DNA from: Acholeplasma laidlawii_A
GTDB lineage: Bacteria > Bacillota_I > Bacilli_A > Acholeplasmatales > Acholeplasmataceae
Length of the DNA: 64,000 bases
Strand: one strand, 5' to 3'
Assembly: GCF_030166555.2 (NCBI RefSeq)
Contig: NZ_CP126461.2
Position numbers and translations under genes: made by a program. The notes beneath the pieces were generated by a model. That model saw only the letters and a list, made by a program, of their open reading frames with translations, made no database searches and had not been told where the DNA came from. The stretch's first letter is position 1; the number at the start of each line of letters is the position of its first letter. Shown here piece after piece: positions 57,903 through 64,000 of the stretch.

Positions 57903-58020
57903 TCTGTTGATTTTATAGTAGTATAATCTCACCATTTGACACTTAAATCGGTGAAATCAAGGTGATTCGGTAATTAGGCATAAGAAGTTGTATAAATAAC
58001 GAGCATAATACATAATAAAC

Positions 58021-58049
58021 TTGTTTATTTAGTCGAAATAATTTATAAT
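58021..58049 (+). promoter_or_regulatory. gltX promoter
   Basis: TTGTTT (58021-58026), 17 bases, TATAAT (58044-58049). The gap 57903-58073 has no T-box element; a second AT-rich promoter-like TTGATT...TATAAT lies near 57906-57925. Confidence 0.6.
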
Positions 58050-58073
58050 AAAGGTTGCGAAATGAGGGTGAAC

Positions 58074-59423
58074 ATGAAAAAGTTTAGAGCGCGTTATGCA
58101 CCATCACCTACAGGACATTTACATATTGGTAATGCTAGAACAGCATTATTCAATTACTTATTTGCTCGTCACCATGGTGGCGACTTCATTATAAGAATTG
58201 AAGATACTGATGTTGCAAGAAATGTTGAAGGTGGTATTACATCTCAATTAAATAATTTAAAATGGTTAGGTATGGACTGGGATGAAGGCGTTGATGTTGG
58301 AGGTCCTTTTGGTCCTTATAATCAATTAAGCCGTCTAGAACTGTACAAAAAGTACGCATTTGAGCTACTTGAAAAAGGTTATGCTTATAAAGATTTTAAA
58401 GATGGATCTGAAGATTTTGCTATTCGTTTTAAGGTGCCAGAAAATGTATTATACGAATTTGATGATGTCATTCGTGGTAAACTAAAATTCGAATCTAAAG
58501 ATGTTGAAGACTGGATTATCTTAAAAGATAATGGCATTCCTACTTATAACTTTGCTGTTGTTATTGATGATCACTATATGGAAATATCACACGTATTTAG
58601 AGGTGAAGAACATATTACAAATACACCTAAACAACTCATGGTATATGATGCATTAGGTTGGGAATATCCAACATTTGGCCACATGACAATTATTGTAAAT
58701 GAAGACCGTAAAAAATTAAGTAAAAGAGATACAAACACGATTCAATTTATTGAAGACTATAAAAACTTAGGCTTCTTGCCAGAAGCGATGTTAAACTTCT
58801 TATCATTACTAGGATGGAGTCCTAAAGATGATGAAGAAATTTTATCAAAAGATGAACTTATTTCATTATTTGATGAAAACAGACTAAGTGCTGCACCAAG
58901 TTACTTTGATAAGCAAAAGTTAGCATATATCAACTCTAGATACTTAAAAGCTTTATCTATGGATGCACTAAAAGATCTAACCAGACCATTTTTAATCAAT
59001 CACGGGATTGAAATTAAAAATGAAGCATGGTTAGAAAGTTTATTATCCATCTTAAAAGATAGATTATCCTATGGTGCTGAAATCACTAAGTATTATGATC
59101 AATTCTTCCATCATGATTTTGTTTTAGAACCAGCTGTTTTAGAAGAAATTAAAGAATTTGATAATGAAGTTGTTATTAAAGGATTTATGGATGCAATAGC
59201 GTCTGTTGACTTTACAGATGACGTGGCAATTAACCAAGCACTTAAAGATACAGGTAAAGCCTTAAATATTAAAGGTAAACCGCTATTCATGCCAATAAGA
59301 ATAGCAACCACTGGTGAAGCACATGGGCCAAGTCTTCCAGTATCATTGAGTTTACTAGGTAAAGAACTAGTTATGAAACGCATGAACAAAACTTTAGAAG
59401 TACTAAAAGGAGAAACTAAATGA
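58074..59423 (+). CDS. gltX: Glutamyl-tRNA synthetase
   Basis: 449 residues from the ATG at 58074 (MKKFRARYAPSPTGHLHIGNA), with GAGGGTG as RBS. The ATG at 58062 overlaps that RBS. HLHIGN is the HIGH motif and KKLSKRD the KMSKS equivalent. The zinc-binding CxC...YxxC loop in the editing/anticodon region is shortened (GYAYKDFKDGSEDFAIRF) and has no cysteine. It ends in TGA, overlapping the next start. Genomes lacking GlnRS use GluRS plus GatCAB; that cannot be judged here. Confidence 0.96.
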   Translation: MKKFRARYAPSPTGHLHIGNARTALFNYLFARHHGGDFIIRIEDTDVARNVEGGITSQLNNLKWLGMDWDEGVDVGGPFGPYNQLSRLELYKKYAFELLEKGYAYKDFKDGSEDFAIRFKVPENVLYEFDDVIRGKLKFESKDVEDWIILKDNGIPTYNFAVVIDDHYMEISHVFRGEEHITNTPKQLMVYDALGWEYPTFGHMTIIVNEDRKKLSKRDTNTIQFIEDYKNLGFLPEAMLNFLSLLGWSPKDDEEILSKDELISLFDENRLSAAPSYFDKQKLAYINSRYLKALSMDALKDLTRPFLINHGIEIKNEAWLESLLSILKDRLSYGAEITKYYDQFFHHDFVLEPAVLEEIKEFDNEVVIKGFMDAIASVDFTDDVAINQALKDTGKALNIKGKPLFMPIRIATTGEAHGPSLPVSLSLLGKELVMKRMNKTLEVLKGETK

Positions 59424-60997
59424 AAAAAGTTTTAACAATTGTTGCTTTTGCATTATTGCTTGTACTAGCAGGTTGTACATCACAGGCAAGATCTAATGCA
59501 AGAGCATATGTAACATCTATCTCTGCAAAATCTACAGAAGTTCAATTTAAGGTAGAGTTAAGAGACCCTGATACAGAATTAGATAGCAAAACACTGGTTG
59601 TCAGAGTAAAAACAAGCGGGGAAGCAGATGTTGACCAAACATTAGAGTTATCGACTGCAACACCAACTAAAACAATCAACTTTACAGATTTAAAAATGGG
59701 TAGTAGCTATGATGTATATGTCTTTGGTCAAAAAGATAATAAACAAGTTCAACTATATTATTCTAGTGCTACATTTAAAACACTAAGTCCTGGGGATGAA
59801 GAAGCAAATCCAATTGTCATTAAAACAATAGAAGCATTTAAATCAATGGATTCTAAAAAGCATTATGCTTTAGGTAATGACCTAGACTTTGGTAATGCAT
59901 CGATGATGCCTTTATTCACATCAGGCACACCATTTAGTGGTAGTTTTGATGGTAAAGATTTTACCTTAAAAAATATTAATATTACATCATCAGATGATGT
60001 ATATAAATCATATCTATCAATCTTTGGTTATGCATCTAAGTCAACGATTAAAAATGTTAAATTAGATAATGTACATATCAATAATGAAGCGAAGCCATAT
60101 ATTGGTATACACTATGTAGGATTAATTGTTAGTAAAGTATCTAACAATGCATTCTTATTAGAAAACATTGAAATATCAAACTCAAGTGTAACCATTAGCC
60201 ATAATAGAAATCAATCTGTCACAAACCGTAACTTATATGTAGGTTTAGTAGGTGGTTCTATGCAAGGTACATTAAAGAATATCGTTGTTAAAGACTCTAT
60301 CTTAGATGTTGAACAAAATGCCTTAAATGGTGTATATGCTGGTGCACAAGCTGCAACAGCAGGTACATACGTAGGTGGTGCATTTGGTTTAATTGAACAA
60401 GACAAAGGTACTGGTATTGAAAAAATAGCTGTAGTGGATACAGATGTTAATGTGAACATCAACCAAGATAAAGCCAGCTTAGGTACAGGTGTATTATTCG
60501 TAGGTGGTGTATTTGGAGCATATAGAAGTGATAGAAACACTGCTGAAATTTATTCAAATGCAGTAATTTCTATATCACACACAAAACATGCAAATACAGC
60601 AAGCGATAAATTAGATACAATCTATGCTGGTGGTATTGTTGGATCTATTATTAAATCAAGATTAAATGAAGTATTATTTAATGGAGAAGTATTAATTCAT
60701 GCAAGTGATGCTTTAAATAGAGTACATGTAAGTTTAATAGCAGGACAAGCTACAACATCATCTACTAAGTTATTAGCAGGTGGTATTATTGAAGTTACAA
60801 CTACAAATGGTAACCAGGTTGCTACAACAAGTGAGCTGTATCCATATGCTTGGTCAAACAAAGTAAATGAAGTAAAAATGCTAAGCAATGCAGCAATTAA
60901 CTTTGATGGTACAGCAGTTGATTTATCATCATTTAATGTAGTGACATCAGCAGCTGATTTCTTAACATCTGAGTTTGTTTTAAGTCATTTAAACTAA
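59420..60997 (+). CDS. Surface lipoprotein with beta-helical GLUG-like repeats
   Basis: 525 residues. Signal MKKVLTIVAFALLLVLAGC with the lipobox at LAGC gives Cys19. Residues ~25-125 form a fibronectin/Ig-like domain. From ~140 onward, repeated segments of the type GxxVGGxxG (YVGLVGGSMQGTLKNIVV, YVGGAFGLIEQ, FVGGVFGAYRS, YAGGIVGSIIKS) suggest a right-handed beta-helix like GLUG-containing adhesins. The ATG overlaps the gltX stop as ATGA, so translation of a surface protein is coupled to a tRNA synthetase. Probable adhesion or matrix role; no enzyme motif. Confidence 0.8.
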   Translation: MKKVLTIVAFALLLVLAGCTSQARSNARAYVTSISAKSTEVQFKVELRDPDTELDSKTLVVRVKTSGEADVDQTLELSTATPTKTINFTDLKMGSSYDVYVFGQKDNKQVQLYYSSATFKTLSPGDEEANPIVIKTIEAFKSMDSKKHYALGNDLDFGNASMMPLFTSGTPFSGSFDGKDFTLKNINITSSDDVYKSYLSIFGYASKSTIKNVKLDNVHINNEAKPYIGIHYVGLIVSKVSNNAFLLENIEISNSSVTISHNRNQSVTNRNLYVGLVGGSMQGTLKNIVVKDSILDVEQNALNGVYAGAQAATAGTYVGGAFGLIEQDKGTGIEKIAVVDTDVNVNINQDKASLGTGVLFVGGVFGAYRSDRNTAEIYSNAVISISHTKHANTASDKLDTIYAGGIVGSIIKSRLNEVLFNGEVLIHASDALNRVHVSLIAGQATTSSTKLLAGGIIEVTTTNGNQVATTSELYPYAWSNKVNEVKMLSNAAINFDGTAVDLSSFNVVTSAADFLTSEFVLSHLN

Positions 60998-61045
60998 ACA
61001 TAATTTAGTCAGATATCAATTCAATAAATATATAGTATAATTAAG

Positions 61046-61074
61046 GCTGGCAAATATCATTTGCCAGCTTTTAT
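61046..61074 (+). terminator. Hairpin between the lipoprotein and the transporter
   Basis: GCTGGCAAAT (61046-61055), loop ATC, ATTTGCCAGC (61059-61068) then TTTTA. It is either the terminator of the gltX-lipoprotein unit or, since a TATAAT lies at 61036-61041, a 5' structure on the transporter mRNA. The T run is short. Confidence 0.6.
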
Positions 61075-61093
61075 TGTAAAAAAAGGACACATT

Positions 61094-62410
61094 ATGGCAC
61101 TTACACTTATAATATTTTCACTTACAGTAGTAATACTTATTTTAATGGTCATGTTTAAACCAAAACTTTATTTTGGTAATTTTTCTATAGAATCATTTTG
61201 GCTTGTTGCTGTCATTGGTGCACTATTTTTAGTTATATTTCAGCAAGTATCACCAAATGAAATCTATCAAAGTTTAACCAGAAGTACTGGGATGAATCCA
61301 ATTAAACTACTTATTATTTTTATTTCTATGAGTGGTTTATCTGTTATGCTTGATGAACTAGGTTTCTTTAAGAAGGTTTCTGTCTTAGTTTTAAAAGCGG
61401 CGGGTACGAGTCAATTAAAGATTTTTATCTATTTATATATGACCGTATCCTTCCTAACGATATTTACATCCAATGACATTATTATTTTAACATTCACACC
61501 AATTATCATCTACTTTTCTAAACACGCTAAAATTAACCCAATCCCTTATTTATTATCAGAGTTTGTTGCAGCGAATACTTGGAGTTTAATGTTTATGATT
61601 GGTAATCCTACCAATATTTATTTAGCTTCAGCATTTGATATTACATTTTTTGAATACTTTAAAGTGATGTTCATACCAACAATTGCTGCAGGTACATTTA
61701 CATTTCTAGTGTTATGGTTGTTATTTAATAAAGATTTAAGAAAACCAATTGATAAAACGATACTAGATAATGTAGCACTAGATAGACCGGTTCTTGTATG
61801 GGTTACTTTAATAAACCTAATACTCGCAACCACCTTCCTTACCATCTCATCTTATATTGCTATAGAAATGTATTTGATTGCACTATGTTTCTTACTCTTT
61901 AATACATCTTTTATGGTTTTTTATCAAGTGCTTATTTTAAGAGAATATCCGGCATACTTTTTAAACGCAGTTAAAAGAATGCCGTGGAATTTAATGCCCT
62001 TTGTTATCTCTATGTTTATTATGGTCATTAGTCTTAATAAATATGGGGTTACAGAAAATATAGAGGCTATGTTATCTAATCTAGATAGCTTGTATGGATA
62101 CGGGTTAACTTCCTTTATATCAGCAAACTTCTTAAATAATATCCCAATGTCTGTATTATTTGCAGATATCATCCAACATATGCCTTTATTACCACAAGAA
62201 GAACTTAATCGTGCAATATATAGTTCAATTATCGGATCTAACATTGGGGCTTATTTGACACCTATTGGTGCTCTTGCTGGTATGATGTGGATGCGTATCT
62301 TAAAGAAAGAAGAAATAGACTTGTCCTTTGGTAAATTCATTTCTTATGGTGCTTTAATATCTATTCCAACGATGCTTATTGTATTAGCTGTATTGCAGTT
62401 ATTTATATAA
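61094..62410 (+). CDS. ArsB/NhaD-type membrane transporter
   Basis: 438 residues from the ATG at 61094 with AAAGGA 6 bases upstream. A TTG at 61061 lies inside the hairpin and is rejected. About 11 helices are seen. FTSNDIIILTFTPIIIYFSKHAKINPIPYLLSEFVAANTWSLMFMIGNPTNIYLA and NFLNNIPMSVLFADII are the two re-entrant substrate-binding motifs of the ion transporter (SLC13/ArsB/NhaD) superfamily. Substrate could be arsenite, Na+/H+ or an anion. No arsR or arsC neighbours support an arsenic role. Confidence 0.8.
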   Translation: MALTLIIFSLTVVILILMVMFKPKLYFGNFSIESFWLVAVIGALFLVIFQQVSPNEIYQSLTRSTGMNPIKLLIIFISMSGLSVMLDELGFFKKVSVLVLKAAGTSQLKIFIYLYMTVSFLTIFTSNDIIILTFTPIIIYFSKHAKINPIPYLLSEFVAANTWSLMFMIGNPTNIYLASAFDITFFEYFKVMFIPTIAAGTFTFLVLWLLFNKDLRKPIDKTILDNVALDRPVLVWVTLINLILATTFLTISSYIAIEMYLIALCFLLFNTSFMVFYQVLILREYPAYFLNAVKRMPWNLMPFVISMFIMVISLNKYGVTENIEAMLSNLDSLYGYGLTSFISANFLNNIPMSVLFADIIQHMPLLPQEELNRAIYSSIIGSNIGAYLTPIGALAGMMWMRILKKEEIDLSFGKFISYGALISIPTMLIVLAVLQLFI

Positions 62411-62420
62411 AATAAGTTTG

Positions 62421-62456
62421 AGGTCATATATAATTTTACTATATGACCTTTTTTAT
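62421..62456 (+). terminator. Terminator after the transporter
   Basis: AGGTCATATA, loop, TATATGACCT and TTTTTT. Confidence 0.88.
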
Positions 62457-62546
62457 TATAAAAAATTCAAATCAAGGAAATCCTATCAATCTATGTAGGT
62501 GAATCATGTATAATAGGAGTAATAGAACTATAGGAGGAAAGTAAGA

Positions 62547-64000
62547 ATGAAGCATACTTTAAATAAAATATCAAAGACAAGATTTATAAGAGGTATTAAC
62601 TGTCCAAGGTTCTTTCCTTTATTTGAAATCTATAAAAGGGGAAGCAAGGATGCAACCGTATCCTTTACAGACGATTTATCAGATTTAATGACTGAAGAAA
62701 ACGAGGCAAAGAAAGAAGCCTTATTTGAACAAATGATTGAATATGAAACAGATGAAGAAACCGATGAAACTGAAGAAGTGGATTTAATTAATGTTGAAAA
62801 TAAAAAATTAGAAGTGATGTTGCCATATTTTAATAAAATGGAAGAAATATCAGCTAAATATGTTCAACACAAATTTAATGCACCAGTGGTTGCAAGTACT
62901 GAAACAAGAGATCAAAAAAGATTTGAAGCATCAATTGGTGATTATAGTTTTTATAGTTTCTTGGATATTTACCAAGAAACAGACGATATCATTAGAGTTA
63001 TAGAAGCAAAGGCAACCACATCCTCAAAGTTTATGGACTTAACATTCACAGAAGATAAAGAAAAGTTTAACTTCTTTGAACTAACACCAGAAGGTATTTT
63101 AATGTCTAGAGAGGCATTAGGTTTACCAGTTGGTGAAAAATATTTCAAGAAAAAACAAGCGATTTTAAAAAGAACCAATCCAATAGGAGGCTATTTATAT
63201 GATATTACCTATCAAAGATATGTCATTGAACAATACTTTAAACGTAATAACATAGAAACTAAGCCTATTAAGTATTATTTAGCAATTCTTAACCATAAGT
63301 ATATTTTTGATGGTGTATATAAAAATGGAGAACCTGACTACTATAAGGATATAGATAAGGAAAATTTCCTTATTCGCTTAGTGGATGTTACAGATTTGAC
63401 TGGGAGTTTTTTAGAAAGTTTTGAAGCAGATGTAGAAGAAGTGATCCATAGACTAGATCATATGACTTTAGTACCTTTTCCACTTTGTCCAAGAAAGGGT
63501 AAAAATAAATGTATGTTCCATGACATATGTTATAAAGACATACCTAAAAAAGATTCTATTTTTACCTATATTGGAAACCATAATGGATTCACCGATGAAA
63601 AGGGTGAAAAATATAAACCTGAAGATCTTATTAAGATGAACATGAAAATGGCACTGGATGTGCCATATTCATGGTTAAAAAGAGAAAATAATCAAATTCA
63701 ATATGAGGTCTTAAGTTCTGGCAAACCTTATATGGATAAACCACGTATTAAAGCCATTTTAGAAAAATTAGAGTATCCCCTCTATCACTTAGACTTTGAG
63801 ACCTTTGGTTCCCCATTGCCACGGTTTAAAGGTGAAAAAGCATATGATCAATCAGTGTTCCAGTTTAACTTACATATTGAACATGCACCAGGTGTGAGTG
63901 ATAAAGATTTAGATTCATATGTATATCTTGCAACTGATCATACAGATCAGCGATATGCCTTAACTAAGTACTTATGTGATTTAATTGGTGATAAGGGTAC
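62547..64000 (+). CDS. DUF2779 domain protein, N-terminal part (3' end outside window)
   Basis: The frame opens at the ATG 62547 with TAGGAGGAA upstream and is still open at base 64000 (485 codons visible). KTRFIRGINCPRFF at the start is typical of RecB-like/DUF2779 proteins. An acidic Glu-rich stretch follows at ~50-90. A cysteine cluster LCPRKGKNKCMFHDIC occurs at ~311-326, then YHLDFETFGSPLPRF with DFE as a candidate DEDD-type exonuclease motif and FQFNLHIEH, the DUF2779 core. Likely a nuclease related to Cas4/RecB or a DnaQ-like fold; function unproven. Confidence 0.8.
   Translation, partial: MKHTLNKISKTRFIRGINCPRFFPLFEIYKRGSKDATVSFTDDLSDLMTEENEAKKEALFEQMIEYETDEETDETEEVDLINVENKKLEVMLPYFNKMEEISAKYVQHKFNAPVVASTETRDQKRFEASIGDYSFYSFLDIYQETDDIIRVIEAKATTSSKFMDLTFTEDKEKFNFFELTPEGILMSREALGLPVGEKYFKKKQAILKRTNPIGGYLYDITYQRYVIEQYFKRNNIETKPIKYYLAILNHKYIFDGVYKNGEPDYYKDIDKENFLIRLVDVTDLTGSFLESFEADVEEVIHRLDHMTLVPFPLCPRKGKNKCMFHDICYKDIPKKDSIFTYIGNHNGFTDEKGEKYKPEDLIKMNMKMALDVPYSWLKRENNQIQYEVLSSGKPYMDKPRIKAILEKLEYPLYHLDFETFGSPLPRFKGEKAYDQSVFQFNLHIEHAPGVSDKDLDSYVYLATDHTDQRYALTKYLCDLIGDKG

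Noticed and set aside
24851..59423. Mycoplasma code with UGA as tryptophan
   Set aside because: rplP, ecfA2, the thioredoxin gene and gltX end in TGA with normal C-termini, and Trp is encoded by TGG.
61094..62410. Arsenic resistance determinant
   Set aside because: The transporter family includes ArsB but there is no arsR, arsC or arsA nearby; the substrate cannot be assigned.
62547..64000. CRISPR-associated Cas4
   Set aside because: The N-terminal motif and Cys cluster are vaguely Cas4-like, but the DUF2779 core, length and absence of cas genes or repeats argue against it.

Overview
This 64 kb window looks like the chromosome of a Mollicute of the Acholeplasma type. The DNA is AT-rich and the rRNA genes are bacterial. 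UGA is a genuine stop codon (rplP, ecfA2, the thioredoxin gene and gltX end in TGA), which excludes the Mycoplasma/Spiroplasma code. The metabolic content (transketolase, an Rnf remnant, ECF transport, a FabT-type regulator) exceeds that of a phytoplasma. Species assignment (A. laidlawii or a relative) is inference. I see no IS element, prophage, CRISPR array or convincing replication origin.

Layout. 1-2.4 kb: end of an Rnf-type redox operon (rnfA 3' end, ApbE lipoprotein, NusG_II-like protein, Gx-family membrane protein). 2.5-9.5 kb: ribosomal protein L31, thymidine kinase, tadA, SRP RNA, a membrane protein, transketolase, then mnmG-rsmG-DUF951, which resembles the origin-proximal block of Bacillus without noc/parA/parB. 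9.7-16.0 kb: tRNA-Tyr, one complete rRNA operon (16S, tRNA-Ile, tRNA-Ala, 23S, 5S) and an 11-tRNA cluster closed by a terminator. 16.1-20.4 kb: YccF, a beta-hydroxyacid dehydrogenase, a DegV (FakB-type)/FabT-like MarR pair with a FabT-like operator, and a protein resembling an inactive PTS enzyme I. 20.5-35.2 kb: the S10-spc-alpha ribosomal operons from rpsJ to rplQ with secY, adk, map, infA and rpoA, behind a structured leader. 35.4-42.1 kb: a basic-tailed unknown protein, an extracellular nuclease lipoprotein, tag, an M3 peptidase, and a minus-strand thioredoxin / thioredoxin-reductase-like / DUF1801 operon. 42.2-48.7 kb: ecfA1-ecfA2-ecfT-truA-tmk-holB-trmN6-like-rsmI. 48.8-51.5 kb: a minus-strand lipoprotein gene broken by one in-frame stop. 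51.6-54.8 kb: metG behind a T-box, YitT, YbjQ. 54.8-56.9 kb: a SecB-like protein and a PAS-GGDEF gene broken by one in-frame stop. 57-64 kb: rplM-rpsI behind an L13-type leader, gltX with a translationally coupled lipoprotein, an ArsB/NhaD-type transporter, and the start of a DUF2779 protein that runs off the window.

How it fits together. Most genes serve translation. Salvage is represented by the anchored nuclease, thymidine kinase and tmk, and exogenous fatty-acid use by DegV with FabT. Expression is controlled largely by RNA leaders (T-box, S10 and L13 leaders) and simple hairpin terminators. Three themes deserve attention: repeated loss of zinc ligands in proteins that usually bind zinc, two genes each broken by a single TAA, and degenerate or atypical versions of familiar proteins (enzyme I, thioredoxin reductase, SecB).
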